DNA of 64,000 bases from Blastobasis lacticolella (lineage: Eukaryota > Arthropoda > Insecta > Lepidoptera > Blastobasidae): the NCBI GenBank assembly GCA_905147135.1, contig LR990064.1:14278001-14342000 (forward strand), in the 5' to 3' direction. Made by a program: the position numbers and the translations under genes. A model generated the notes under the pieces. It did not search any database and had not been told where the DNA came from. It was given only the letters and a program-made list of their open reading frames with translations. Below are positions 10,155 through 20,480 of the stretch, one piece after another. The number at the start of each line of letters is the position of its first letter. Position 1 is the stretch's first letter.

Positions 10155-10262
10155 GAGTGTCCGGGGTCCTTGACTATGATCAAGAATTTGGCAGATCAGG
10201 TAATTACAGTGGAGGGGCTGCCATCTGACCTCCGTGATCCTGGTCCCAGGGACCTGGGAAAA
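10155..10262 (-). repeat. SINE-B fragment
   Basis: GTCCGGGGTCCTTGACTATGATC, TTGGCAGATCAGGTAATTAC and CATCTGACCTCCGTGATCC are the complement of the SINE-B middle and 3' part. Confidence 0.55.
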
Positions 10263-10589
10263 GTACTATTTAAGTAAAGCCTGACCAGTATTATGAGGTC
10301 TTTCAAGAGTATCAAGCAAGAGGGAGCTGCTATAGCTGCTGCTTGCTCTTGCCAGTGCCAGTATATGAAATAATACTTAAAGATTTTTTGAAATCAGTTC
10401 AGATTCGGAAATGTTAAAAGGGTTTTATAATAATCATGAATTACATTTTTATTAATTATAAAAAGAATGCCTTGGTGGTCAAGGACTTCTTTAAGCAAAC
10501 TAATTTTACCTAATGATGCGTCAAATTACCTGTAAGTTGCTGAAAATGTTCTTGAAGTGGTAATGCACTTTTGCACTTGTACGGGACAA

Positions 10590-10691
10590 TGGACATTCCG
10601 ATAAAGTGGACGTTTTGTTACAGTGAACATTCTAATGGGGTGGACGTTCTAATACAGTGGACATTTGGATAGTGTACACATTCTCATATAG
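10590..10691. repeat. 17-bp degenerate minisatellite
   Basis: Six head-to-tail units of 17, 17, 17, 17, 15 and 19 bp with consensus near TGGACATTCTAATACAG. Examples are TGGACATTCCGATAAAG, TGGACGTTTTGTTACAG and TGGACGTTCTAATACAG. No flanking element explains it. Confidence 0.7.
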
Positions 10692-11156
10692 TAAACCATA
10701 TGAACCTAAAGGGAAATTATACAGTAACCTAATGAGTTGTCGCTAATGTTTTAGAACATATTGAAAAACGTGTGCTACCTACATTAGGGTAGAATAAAAC
10801 AAGTTAAAACAAGCGAGTAAGAGCCTCGATGTTTTTCCAACAATCCCGGGGGTGTACCCGGCCCGGCTCTCTTTTGTTTTTAAAACATTATGTAGATTTT
10901 TATTAAATCTCCCGAGAAAACAGCGCGTTTTAATTTAGTGCCTGTTGGTAGCGTACGAGGCTGAAATTAGCATTTATCCATTTGGTAATTTCGATGTTTA
11001 TTTGCTGGTTAATTTTGGAGGGTTTGTGAAAGGCATAGCCGGCATTTAGGTTATTCTAACCGGCAATCAAATGTCGAAATACCCCCGGCTATGTCTATTT
11101 ATACTCAAATATTTCCTATAGTCTCTTTCATTCATTTTCATCTCCTATCTCGATTA
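10692..11156. other. Unassigned sequence with a long-range CATAGCCGG inverted pair
   Basis: GGCATAGCCGG (near 11035) and CCGGCTATGTC (near 11085) are complementary and could pair across about 45 bp. Otherwise nothing is recognisable. Confidence 0.3.
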
Positions 11157-11325
11157 ATTGAATTTTAATTTCTGTTACGGATCTGGGTGTTCTATGCATA
11201 ATAAGTATGTATTTAAAAGTATATAAGTAGTTCATCAGTTATCTAGCACCCATAACACAAGCTTTGCTTACTTTGGGGCTAGATGGCGTTTTGTGAATTT
11301 GTCCACGATTATTATTACTGGCTTT
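11157..11325 (+). mobile_element. SINE-A, 5'-truncated
   Basis: It starts GAATTTTAATTTCTGTTACGG, after the tRNA-like head, and continues through CATAACACAAGCTTTGCTTA to TGAATTTGTCCACGATTATT. The 3' part is complete. Confidence 0.65.
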
Positions 11326-11332
11326 CAAACAA

Positions 11333-11450
11333 AGAAAACCGCGTCGAAATCGATCAATCCGTTCGGGAGCTACGATGGTACAGACAGACACACAGATATA
11401 CAAATCCACAGAATATTAAACTTATAACACCCCCCTTTTTTTGGGGTTAA
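11333..11450 (+). repeat. Repeat-V copy
   Basis: TCCGTTCGGGAGCTACGATGG, then ACAGACAGACACACAG and AACTTATAACACCCC. This is one of the best-preserved Repeat-V cores here. Confidence 0.5.
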
Positions 11451-11532
11451 CAATTAAAATTTCCTATTAGAAAAAAAAATGTGGAAAATGCCAGTCGTAC
11501 CATGCCGCGTACTGACTAGAGTAAATTCATGA

Positions 11533-11606
11533 TAATAAATAAATAAACATCCTTGGACAAATGCACACGGCCCCAAAGTAAGCAAAGTTTGTGTTACTGA
11601 TATCAA
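11533..11606 (-). repeat. SINE-A 3' fragment
   Basis: AAATAAATAAACATCCTTGG, CACACGGCCCCAAAGTAAGC and AAGTTTGTGTTACTGAT are the tail end of SINE-A on the minus strand. Confidence 0.5.
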
Positions 11607-11688
11607 AAAGTAAAAAACCGGCCGGTGCTGATAATTACTAGATAAAACAACAGTATCGTACAAAACAACTGGAAGCAGACCAGTGGCC

Positions 11689-11827
11689 CTAGCACAAGTG
11701 TGTCCGCGACAAAGCTCGCGCCGCGAGAGAGCGTTTGTCTCTTTCTCTCAATACTAAGACGAAAAAGATAGCAGTATCTATGTCGCGTTTTTTCTCGCCT
11801 ATCGCGCGCGAGAGCAACTTGGGCTAC
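11689..11827 (+). mobile_element. MITE-P foldback (139 bp)
   Basis: It starts CTAGCACAAGTGTGTCCGCG and ends GCAACTTGGGCTAC. The interior has CGCGCCGCGAGAGAGCG and GATAGCAGTATCTATGTCGC. Its length is within 1 bp of the copy at 22.17 kb after that copy's SINE is removed. No coding capacity. Confidence 0.6.
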
Positions 11828-11939
11828 GCCTACAGCTAGTAATAGTTGTTCCTTTGTGACAAGGCGTATTTCGCTCATCTGTCTCTTACTTATGAGACAT
11901 GGTTTCATGATATGTAAGTAAAATAAGTATAAGCATACA

Positions 11940-11961
11940 CAACACACACACACACACACGT
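11940..11961. repeat. (CA)n microsatellite
   Basis: A run of about ten CA units. Confidence 0.75.
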
Positions 11962-12385
11962 GGCATACACACATGTACATTCATAGACTTTTCCAACTAC
12001 ATGCAAAAACATTAAGGCAAGTGTTTGGGTATTATTGTAGATGTTAATAAAATTATTTTTTAATATTTGTTTAATAAAAATTGTTTTCTGATTATAAAAG
12101 CAATTTAAGGGAAGATGCAACTGTTTCTCGTAACACAGGTATGTATGTACCTAGCTCGGGAAGCAGTGTATAAAATGTTAGCAACAATTATGGAAATAAA
12201 TAACTATTTTATTTCATATTCAATTTTTTTTTTATCACAGACTAGCTACCCGCCCCGTCTGTTTACGGGTGTACTCAGCGTTCATCGGTGTAACAAGCGC
12301 ATCACAATCCATTGCGTGGTTTGGAGTTAACGGACATACATCGTGATTTTAAATAGTTCTTGAAACTTACCAAGGGGTAAGTTGA

Positions 12386-12652
12386 GTGGTTACCTGAGTG
12401 GTTCAGTTGGTTGACATGCCGGTCGCCAGAGGTCCCGGTTTCGATTCCCGGCCGGGCAGAAATTGAAATGATGAATTTTAATTTCTGTTACGGGTCTGGG
12501 TGTAGTAAGTATAATAATTATGTATTTAAAAAAAAGTATTAATGTAGTTTTTCAGTTATCGAAGACCCATAACACAAGCTTTGCTTACTTTGGGGCTAGA
12601 TGGCGCTGTGTGAATTTGTCCATGCATATTTATTTATTTATTTATGCATGTG
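12386..12652 (+). mobile_element. SINE-A, nearly full length
   Basis: The head TACCTGAGTGGTTCAGTTGG resembles a tRNA A box, and GGTTTCGATTCCCGG resembles a B box. The body AAATTGAAATGATGAATTTT follows, then CACAAGCTTTGCTTACTTTG and GATGGCGCTGTGTGAATTTG. It ends in (TTTA)n. This is a tRNA-derived SINE with its internal RNA polymerase III promoter blocks still visible. Confidence 0.75.
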
Positions 12653-13540
12653 CTAGTGATAACAAACAACTTTTACTGGCACCAACTCCAAAATCGCGAA
12701 AATATAATAAGTTGCTTCATAGAATATTTAAAAAATCTGCAAATGTTGTAGAAACAGCAGTTTTTAATATACTGGTCAGGCATTTGACTGCTAATTCACC
12801 TGGGGTCCTATTTTTGAACCGCTCGCATTCACGCAAGCACTACAGTACATATTGGTACAACAGTTTCATGAACCTGTTGCAGTCTCCGCACTAGGACAAG
12901 GCTCTATCACTACTATAGATATACACTGCGATAATAAGATAACTATAAATGATACAAAAGTATATTTTTCGTATCATTGGTTTCCCTTTTTCCCCATCAT
13001 CACCATCCTAGCGCCCAAACCCCAGCTTCTGCCAGGACTCGCAAAAGCAAAGATTAATTTCCCCAAATGTAATACAATAATATATCCAATCCCCCCGCTC
13101 TAAACTTCCCAGGACCACAAACCATCTGTCACAAGCAAACCGTACTAATCACTACCGAGCTCCCTAAGGCTTCGCGACTCGCCTATCGGTGGGCAATTCC
13201 CAATATTTATGCGACAAATGGGTTCGCGATTCGCACGCGATTGGTTTGTGGTTCGCGGTTGCAGAATAGCCGCGCTCGAGCGCTCGAGGAATCCCCATAA
13301 TGAGGCTTTAAAGGCATTTGCCGATGCCATTGGCTCGAGATTGTGCCGATATGTTCGAAACGTGGTTCTGGAAAAGGAATTCTTCTGGTTGATTGGGTTT
13401 TGAATATTATCTTGTTTAGCGATGCGCGGTTCCGGCGGGACGCTGAACGATTGTTAATAGTGTTTTGTTGATTGGCGGCAGGGATGTAACTGTATGGGTG
13501 AAATAAATGAATGAAGTGTCGTAGAAAATTTAACTACAGT
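12653..13540. other. Unassigned, with CpG-richer block
   Basis: No repeat family recognised. The part at about 13140-13460 is CpG-richer (CGCGATTCGCACGCG, CGCTCGAGCGCTCGAGG) than the rest of the window and could be a regulatory or exon-bearing island, but no open frame is convincing. Confidence 0.3.
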
Positions 13541-13551
13541 AATATAAAAGG

Positions 13552-13812
13552 CCGTGTGGTGTCCGGCAAAGTAGAATAGCACCAACCCCTTACACTCATG
13601 GGCGTCGTACAAGGTGACTAATGTTTTCGAGGCAAAAGATCAAGAGACTCCGTTGTCTGGAAAATGGGCAGCAGCATTTTCCATTGTTATATTTAAACAC
13701 TGCGATCTCCAACCCGTCTGCCAAGCGTGAAGATTATGGCAACAACCTCCCCTTTCGTGGGAGAGGCCCTAAGTCCTGCAGTGGACTGTTACGGGCTGTG
13801 ATGATGATAATG
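13552..13812 (+). mobile_element. Retroposon-C, full length, 11-bp TSD
   Basis: A 261-bp unit from CCGTGTGGTGTCCGGC to GATGATGATAATG, flanked by AATATAAAAGG at 13541-13551 and 13813-13823. The 3' end is a GAT-type tail like that of the RTE-like LINE end at 51.0 kb, suggesting mobilisation by such a LINE. No clear tRNA B box is seen, so the origin of the head is unknown. Confidence 0.8.
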
Positions 13813-13838
13813 AATATAAAAGGAGAATTTTGTCTACA

Positions 13839-14026
13839 TTTTTTTATACAACTAAGGTGGCAAACAAGCTTACGGCCTGCCTCGTGGTAAGCAGTCACCG
13901 CAGCCTATGGACGTTTGCAATACCAGAGGCATCATCGACGACCCAGTATAAACCTTTTGACTCCTTTTTTGAAGAACTCCATGTTCTACTCTCCAGGAAA
14001 AACCTCTCCAGGTAGAGCTATATTCA
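13839..14026 (-). repeat. Repeat-D (minus)
   Basis: A T run is followed by ACTAAGGTGGCAAACAAGCT, TGGTAAGCAGTCACCGCAGC and GAAGAACTCCATGTTCTACT. The A-tailed 3' end is on the left, so it lies on the minus strand. Confidence 0.55.
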
Positions 14027-14585
14027 GTAAAAAAAAACATTTAGTATCCTTGGTAGAGCGAGGCGATATTTCACCATGGCACATGGACTCTAGCTTTAAC
14101 GTAAGTGAGGATTATAAAGCTGTATCCGCACATGGAATACTATTCCCATCCCTGATCAGGGAACAATAAGTTTCGGAGTAAGTGCTAGACAAATGTGATC
14201 ACAAATGATTATAGGTACTATAAACCAAACATAAAACCAAAGACTTTTATATAATACTGGTGTTAGTCCACACAACGAAAATAGTCACAGAAATCCTAGT
14301 TAAGGATTAAATTGCACACTTGTAACCAAACTTTAAAAATATCCTGGTCACGACACAAAAAAGTAAGACCCACATTTCCGCTGAAGTTGAGACATCCTGG
14401 TCACGGCACGTAATTGTAAAGCCTCAAATAAAATATTGGTGAACAAGTTTTTACAGTGTCGGCAGTACAAGGGTGATACCCCTGGTATTGCAAACGCCCA
14501 TATACTTACTTTAAGCATACCTACTCATTGTTTTAAATAATAATGTTACCTTTGTCAAGTATATAACTATTATTATGTCGTGGTG
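14027..14585. other. Unassigned sequence
   Basis: The word CATCCTGGTCACG occurs twice (about 14340 and 14395) in similar context. Otherwise nothing recognisable. Confidence 0.25.
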
Positions 14586-15065
14586 TAATGAATGAATGAA
14601 TGAATGTCTTTATTCCTTAAAATGTGGTATACAATTGGTTCTTATATATAAAATTTTTGACTCACACACTTTGCCAGAATCTGGCATGCAATAATTTATA
14701 ATAATTTAATAATACTAAAATGTCAGATTCAATAATCAAAATAATTAATAACCCAATATATTAATAATATGTGATTAAATAATAAATTAAATTTATATCA
14801 AATTAAAAATAAAATATTAAGTACAATGTCTCTTTCAATACCAATTAAATTCATTAAGTCCCAATAAATAATTATTTATCCAATAAATTAAAATATAATT
14901 TATCATTAGAATTAAATAATATGTCAAGGTACTTATTTACTAATAGTACCCATTATATGTCAATACAAATTCATAAAATTATTAAAACACCCACATCATT
15001 ATAAAATAATTTCATAGCTACTACCTTCACTATTTTTAGTTCTAACTTAAAAAATGACTTTTCTT
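14586..15065 (-). mobile_element. LINE 3' untranslated region, (CATT)n tail
   Basis: Forward (GAAT)n at 14586-14606 is followed by GTCTTTATTCC, the complement of a polyadenylation-like end with tetramer tail. About 450 bp of very AT-rich sequence follows. The copy carries no recognisable coding region. Confidence 0.45.
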
Positions 15066-15069
15066 TTTT

Positions 15070-15305
15070 TCTAACTCCTTACTATCAGGCACTCCGTTAG
15101 CTTATTCGCCACATACATGTATAAAGGTAGAGGTAGATAGAAACAATGAACCGCCATTTGTCCACCATTTTTTTAGGAGCCATCGGTGTCTCACTACAGG
15201 CATAGGCCTCTCTCCCATTTTTCCACTTAGACCAATTTGTTGCTAGGTCTCTCCACTCTCCACGCCTATAATTCGTTGTGCCATCTTTTACGAGGCCGAC
15301 CATGA
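15070..15305 (-). mobile_element. LINE ORF C-terminus (EWRDLATN family)
   Basis: The minus-strand translation contains RGEWRDLATNWSKWKNGREA, then YACSETPMAPKK. The same family is present in plus orientation at 24.75-25.08 kb (EWRDLATN, then RSKWKNGREAFALQWD), so this is the terminal ORF segment of a LINE, probably RTE-like. 5'-truncated and inactive. Confidence 0.55.
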
Positions 15306-15324
15306 CGTCTTTTTGCGTTATATT

Positions 15325-15495
15325 TTACCGCCATCTCACCTGTTTGTATGCGTGACGACACGCCCGAAGATGAAGCAGAACAGTCTATTCACTCCAGCCT
15401 TGAAGGCAGCCAGATTGTATTCATATCAGGGAACACCCTCGCAGGCAACGCGTTCCATTCCTTAACCGTACGCATTATAAAAAAATATAGCCAAC
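15325..15495 (-). mobile_element. LINE-F 3' end
   Basis: ACCGCCATCTCACCTG, TCCAGCCTTGAAGGCAGCC and CGCAGGCAACGCGTTCCATTCC are the complement of the LINE-F C-terminal coding region (FKxxVNR and WNALP segments). 5'-truncated. Confidence 0.6.
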
Positions 15496-15750
15496 AAACT
15501 CAAGGGCAAGTTCCGCGCTAATCTCAGCCAATCGCGGTCCAGCATTAAGCACAGCGCGTCGGTGAGTGAGTGGCGCGAAATAAAACGCTTATCAGCGCTA
15601 CCACCGGCGCTTTATTAATTTACGGTCTCTGTCAGCACTAGGGACGGGGCGGGAACGGAGGAATGGACGGTTATCTTTTGAGCAAGAGATTAGCTAGACA
15701 TAATAAGATAGAACTAAATAAATATTTCCATAATAGTCTTCTCGTACATT

Positions 15751-15849
15751 CGGATGTGGAATGAGCTCCCAGACACAGTGTTTCCTTTGGACTATGACAT
15801 GGGATCGTTCATAAGGATCGTTATTAAGAAAACTGACAATCTACTTTGA
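15751..15849 (+). pseudogene. LINE ORF2 C-terminal fragment
   Basis: Reads RMWNELPDTVFPLDYDMGSF followed by twelve residues and a TGA stop at 15847. The W-N-E-L-P-D-T-V-F-P signature plus DYDMGSF marks the extreme C-terminus of a LINE ORF2, close to but distinct from LINE-F. Nothing upstream in this frame is recognisable. Confidence 0.65.
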
Positions 15850-15905
15850 TATTTTTTAAATACATACTTGTTTACATATTATTTATTATTTATTATAAAA
15901 AATTC

Positions 15906-16267
15906 TGGGGCCAACACAGGGTGAGGACGGCATGTGGAAGAGAAGAAAGAACGAGGAGGTGGAACAGCTTATTTCCGAACCCAATATTCTGGGAGAGATC
16001 AAGGCTGCAAGATTGCGTTGGCTTGGCCACGTGGAGAGGATGGGGGAGGATCGCGCCGTTAGGAGAGCATATGTGGGTCGGCCGAGCGGACGTCGACCGG
16101 TCGGGCGACCCAGATATCGCTGGAGGGATGAAGTCCTGAAAGACCTGCACGCACTAGGAATCCTCGATTGGCAGGAGATGGCGCAGGATAGGGAGAGGTG
16201 GCGATCTCTGGTGTCGGAGGCCAAGATCCACTTTGGGTCGCTGAGCCAGCGCAGTAAGTAAGTAAGT
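15906..16267 (+). pseudogene. RTE-like LINE ORF C-terminus with (AGTA)n tail
   Basis: The frame from 15932 to 16261 encodes WKRRKNEEVEQLI, then AARLRWLGHVERMGEDR, GRRPVGRPRYRW, WQEMAQDRERWRSLV and SEAKIHFGSLSQRSK before the stop. The RLRWLGHVxRM...GRPxxRW segment is a hallmark of the region after the RT domain in many RTE-type and related LINEs. The copy is 5'-truncated just upstream and ends in (AGTA)n at 16254-16266, a typical short LINE tail. No catalytic domain is present. Confidence 0.75.
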
Positions 16268-16402
16268 TACATATTATACCCAGACGCTTAACAGAAATAA
16301 AAATAAAAATTTCAGCTTCTGGGCAGCCGGGAGTCGAACCCGGGTCCACTGCGTGGCAGATTGGGATGTTAAGCAACTGAACTGAACGGGCAAATGTCAC
16401 TA
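16268..16402 (-). mobile_element. SINE-A-like head (minus)
   Basis: TATACCCAGACGCTTAACAG, GGGAGTCGAACCCGGG (complement of the B box) and AAGCAACTGAACTGAACGGG are related to SINE-A but with a more diverged head. It directly abuts the RTE-like tail. Confidence 0.5.
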
Positions 16403-16432
16403 ATGCTAGTATGTCACTGGTGATACAGCTAA

Positions 16433-16768
16433 TGATTAAGGGGTCCAACTCGTACCCCGAGGTACCGGGTTAAAACTCTAGTGCCTCGATATACTCATGA
16501 CTACTCTGTACATCAGTTGAACACTCACCGATGCTTATACGGTGAGGGAAACCATCGTAATGAGACCTGTACATTCAGGCGACTGAATGTGTAACCATGA
16601 TCCAATCTAGTCAGGTTGCCCTGTCAGCAGGGTCACGGAGGTCAAATGGCAGTCGCTTCACTGTAATTGCCTGATCTACCAAATTCAGTATCATGTTAAA
16701 AGCGGACACCGGGCCCTCGCGCGCTAGAGCACAACCGGGACATTAACGCCAAGATGACCACCACCATC
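16433..16768 (+). mobile_element. SINE-B, nearly full length
   Basis: It runs from the degenerate tRNA-like part (GAGGTACCGGGTTAAAACTC) through CATTCAGGCGACTGAATGTG and GGTCACGGAGGTC to GACATTAACGCCAAGATGA. The B box is mutated and the first part of the head is missing. Confidence 0.65.
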
Positions 16769-17430
16769 CTTTATGTATTTGCGAACAAATTGCTAGTTTG
16801 TTTCTGAGATCACAGAAATGAACACGGAAAAACTGCTCCAAGCGACCAAGGCCAACACTAGCTTAAAAATAAATCTCTCCCAGACCTCCCATCGCAATAC
16901 AGACCAAAATATCAAACGGAACATTAATACTTCCCATCCTTAACCGCATTACTCCCAAGATCCTCTCAGACGAGATAATGGACGCAATCCCTATCAACTC
17001 TGTAAAAAAAAATAAACATATCAACCTATCTCTCTCGCACAACGGAGAAACAGCTAAGTGAAAGCGAGACAGAAACGTAGGATAATTTGCGGGCACTTGG
17101 TAGTTATTATATCGCATAATGAAGCGAGTTATCTAAATGAGGAGGGGAAGTAGGGGGGTGTTTAAGGAAATGTTGCGTTTTTTTTCTGTACTTAACAAAA
17201 AAGAGGTTACGCAGAGGTATACGCGGTCTAATGGGAAGACACTGGGGCCCTTATCGAGCAAAGTAAGCGGTTGATCTAACGACAACGGCATCGCTTTCGG
17301 GAATGGTTTCATAAGTTAATTTCTTTTTTAGGAGCTAAGTTGGAAAACAAAATCTGTATGATAGGATATTAGTTGGGATGTGGGTGTTTGCGAATGATGT
17401 AACACAAATATTTATTTAATCATAACGTAA
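16769..17430. other. Unassigned sequence
   Basis: Nothing recognised. Confidence 0.25.
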
Positions 17431-17690
17431 TTGGCAGAAAAGTGTCGGAAACTCCCGACAAAGTTTTATAACCTACTGAATCTATTTTAATAAAACAAAT
17501 ATATGAACCAAATATAATAAAGCAAAGATAAACTGCCTTTCAAATACAGAAATCGAAATTTGTCCATCATTCGGAAGCTACTATGCTACAGGCAGACACA
17601 AACCTCCGCACTTTCACAGAACCACAGATACACACGCCAGACTAATGACACTCCTTCTTTTTCGTTGGGGGTTTAAAAGTAAAAGAATAG
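17431..17690 (+). repeat. Repeat-V copy
   Basis: TCGGAAACTCCCGACAAAG, CCATCATTCGGAAGCTACTATGC and CAGGCAGACACAAACC. The same order of words is split by the foldback at 2.7-3.1 kb. Confidence 0.45.
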
Positions 17691-17723
17691 ACTTAAAAAC
17701 TTAAACTTTAATTAAGAGAAAGT

Positions 17724-17938
17724 TTTTTTATATATAACACTGAGGTGGCAACACTCTTACAGCCTGCCTGATGGTAAGCAGTCGCAGTCACCGCAGCCTA
17801 TGGTGTAACGTTTGCAATATCAATACCAGCACGCCTGCCCGCCCCCTTAAATCCTTTTCAACCCTTTCTTGAAGAACTTCATGTTGTACTCTCTAGAGAG
17901 CTCATTCCACAATGTTAGTGTGCGTGGGAAAAAGTTTC
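17724..17938 (-). repeat. Repeat-D (minus), longest copy
   Basis: T run, ACTGAGGTGGCAACACTCTT, CCTGATGGTAAGCAGTCGC, TTGAAGAACTTCATGTTGTA, CTCATTCCACAATGTTAGTG. This is the most extended copy of Repeat-D in the window. Confidence 0.55.
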
Positions 17939-18009
17939 AATTAATTGTGCAAATATCCAATTAAAGTTTTTGTAGAAATAAATAAAAAGTCAAATAATTC
18001 ACTAGACAT

Positions 18010-18120
18010 CGAGGCCTACTCAAAGTGACTATGATTAAAATTGGTATGCGATGGTGTGGTCAAGTGGAGGGGATGGATGAAAGACTACGAAAGGCATCTA
18101 TTGTGCAACTGAATCGTAAC
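18010..18120 (+). pseudogene. LINE ORF fragment (MRWCGQVEGM)
   Basis: Forward frame: TMIKIGMRWCGQVEGMDERL, then RKASIVQL. It resembles the L-R-W-x-G-H-V-x-R-M-D segment downstream of the RT domain in RTE-like LINEs. It is short and breaks off on both sides. Confidence 0.45.
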
Positions 18121-18442
18121 TTGCGGCACTGGATAGCCTCTGCCTACCCCTGCGGGATATGCGCGTAAGTGTATGTCTACCTATGTATGTATGTAATGTA
18201 AATTCTCTAAAGGTAGAAGGTTTCGGCGAATTAGGCGAATATAAGCAAACTGAAACAGCCATGTGAAGTGCTGCCATTAGAGTTGAAATTAGAGCTTTAC
18301 TCATTTTAACACCATTGCGGCAGACAACAAACATAAATGTGTTTCATTTATAACTTGTTTCGTGTTATGTTAGATCTCGCGAACGCGCTGCGAATGCGCA
18401 GTTGCAGCAACAGCTCGCGCGCCGTTCACGTATTAATAATCC

Positions 18443-18575
18443 GTGGCCACGCGCGAGGGCCTGGGGTCTGGAAGCTTTGGAAAATCAGGTATTACAGTGG
18501 AGCAACCGCCACCTGCCCTCCGTGATCCTGTTAACAGGGGAGCCTGACTAAATTGAATCACGGTTACACATTAAG
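18443..18575 (-). repeat. SINE-B fragment
   Basis: CGCGAGGGCCTGGGGTC, GTATTACAGTGGAGCAACCG, CCTCCGTGATCCTGTTAACAG. Complement of the middle and 3' SINE-B body. Confidence 0.55.
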
Positions 18576-18744
18576 TCCCATTTGGCGAGGCAGGTCATTT
18601 TGTAGAAAGGTCAACTTCTAGGGACATCATTTTCTGGTTTCGTCATCTTTTTACATTGCGACAGCTTTTGCAAGTACTACACCGATTCTTATGAAAATTT
18701 GCACACATACTTAGTTCCTCTGGCAGTACCATATTAATATAAAT

Positions 18745-19115
18745 ACATGAAGATCTGATGATGGAGTCAGGAGGTAGACACTGGAACTCTTCGACCGTTA
18801 CTAGTAACGCCGTCGAGTTTGGACACATTAGGTTAGTTTTAACGAGTTCTATTCAGTATGCTTGATGACGAAGATCTGACGATAGTGTCAAGAGATGAAG
18901 AAAAGAGTTCCACTGTCCACTTTCTGTCTTCATTAACAGATCGTCGACGCTAAGCATACTATAGAACTGTTCAAAAGTAATCAAATGAGGGACTTTATAA
19001 TCAGGTCCTCATCATCAAGCGTACTGTATAGAACATCAAAACTAACCAAGTTCAAACTCGACTTTATAACTGGTAACGGCTTAAGAGTTCCACTGTCCAC
19101 CTCTTGTCCACTCAT
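18745..19115. repeat. Array of alternating inverted units
   Basis: The left arm (about 18755-18875) carries GTCGAGTTTGG, GGTTAGTTTTAACGAGTTCT and CAGTATGCTTGATGACGAAG. The right arm (about 19005-19112) carries the complement of the same words in reverse order (CATCATCAAGCGTACTGTAT, AAACTAACCAAG, AAACTCGAC, AGAGTTCCACTGTCCACC). The central part (18895-18990) has a further inverted unit (AGAGTTCCACTGTCCACTTT, TAAGCATACTATAGAACTGT). All units descend from one sequence placed in alternating orientation. Confidence 0.65.
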
Positions 19116-19211
19116 CAGTCCAAAAAAAACACACACCTGAACACAGAGCACAAAATATATTTTGCTCAACCGTGAAGATAGCTAACTTTCCAAACTGTTT
19201 GCGCCTAAATG

Positions 19212-19350
19212 TGCAGGTTCCCTCATAATATCTTCCCTAACCGTAAGAGCATCGGTTAGTGTTCAACTAATGTACACAACTCAGAAAAAGACATTGATAA
19301 TTGGCAGCTCTAGGGCTCGAACCCTGTACCTCTCATTTACGATATTGTAC
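19212..19350 (-). mobile_element. SINE-B, head half
   Basis: CCCTAACCGTAAGAGCATCGG, GTTCAACTAATGTACACAAC and GGCTCGAACCCTGTACCTCTC (complement of the B box). The 3' half is missing. Confidence 0.6.
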
Positions 19351-19361
19351 TAAGTAATCAT

Positions 19362-19437
19362 CATCATCATCAGAGCGGTCAGTTCCTTATTTTCGTCCAT
19401 TTCGCCCGGTCTTGGGCATCCTCGCGTCGTAAGCCAT
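19362..19437 (-). repeat. RTE-like 3' end fragment
   Basis: Forward (ATC)n is followed by GAGCGGTCAGTTCCTTATT and CGGTCTTGGGCATCCTCGCG. A related fragment is at 55.28-55.39 kb. Confidence 0.5.
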
Positions 19438-19977
19438 TGTACTAAGTAATAATTCGACATTATTACAAAATATCATACGCAAATTATGTCTGCCAACCAA
19501 ATACTCACCGAACTATAAAGTATAGAACATCGATACTATCGAAGACGTATAACATAGTGATTCATTTGTGTTTCTTCTGTTTCTCCTTAGAACTGTTGTG
19601 GCATACTGATGAGGCATCCAATTAGATGGCTGGAAGGCGCTTGCGAGATGCTTTCGAGAAACGGTCGGATGCGATCCCGGGGTAGAAAGTATTTAACGTT
19701 TAAGTATTACAACAATTCCCAGCGGTTTTCATCAGCATTCAGTCCGACCGAGACTCTGCAAACATAATAAAGAATAAAAAAAATATGCTCTGAAATAAAT
19801 ATGAAATGTGAATTATATGTTGTGTCTGATATATTATGTCTAGAATATTTGTAACAATCTTGTGTACAATAAATGGCTAAATAAATAATGCCTTTGCTCA
19901 ACTGTCTCACTGATTTTAACTGTATCTACTGTAGTATGTTTTGTATAAGCAATAAAGTGTTTATCTAACTGTCTAGG
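19438..19977. other. Unassigned AT-rich sequence
   Basis: No supported feature. Confidence 0.25.
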
Positions 19978-20196
19978 CTTGGACAATTCACACAGTGCCA
20001 TCTAGCCCCAAAGTAAGCAAAACTTGTGTTATGGAAGCTTGATAACTGATAAACTATTTATATACTTTTAAATACATACTTATTATACATATAACACCTA
20101 GACCTGTAACAGAAATTAAAATTCATCATTTCAATTTCAGCGCGGCCTCGGAATCGAACCCGGGATCTCTGCACGGCAAACCGGCATGATTTCCAA
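19978..20196 (-). mobile_element. SINE-A (minus)
   Basis: GACAATTCACACAGTGCCAT, AGCAAAACTTGTGTTATGG, CACCTAGACCTGTAACAG, GGAATCGAACCCGGGATC. The head end is truncated. It is nearly complete in the body. Confidence 0.7.
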
Positions 20197-20202
20197 CTTA
20201 TT

Positions 20203-20480
20203 TATTTATTTATTAGTTCATTTCACAGTTTAACAGCAATTAAATACATATAAAATATTGGTACATAAGTAAGTACTTAACCATTTAAGTCGTCAACATT
20301 CGACTTTTAAGTTCAGACAGTTCTCTAGTTCTACCTATATTGAATTATAATGCAGTTCTGTTCATTTAGGTCGGATTTCTTGACCCCTACTCTTGCATTA
20401 CAGTAATTCCACAATTTGGAATTTAGTTGTTTCCAGCCATGAGCAGATATCTACAGAAACTTCTTACATACTAGGTTACA
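20203..20480 (-). mobile_element. LINE 3' end, (AAAT)n tail
   Basis: (TTTA)n at the left is followed by GTTCATTTCACAG, and on the right CAGTAATTCCACAATTTGG and AGTTGTTTCCAGCCATGAGC. Tail and composition fit a minus-oriented truncated LINE. Confidence 0.4.

Noticed and set aside
12386..12460. tRNA gene call from A and B boxes
   Set aside because: The tRNA-like heads continue into the conserved SINE-A body with a repeat tail and cannot form a full cloverleaf with intact acceptor. They are SINEs, not tRNA genes.
15886..16448. Three minus-strand frames of 85-129 codons
   Set aside because: They are antisense to the plus-strand RTE-like ORF whose RLRWLGHVERM motif is unmistakable.
16433..16520. 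tRNA-like sequence in SINE-B
   Set aside because: Same reasoning: part of a dispersed repeat with a degenerate B box.
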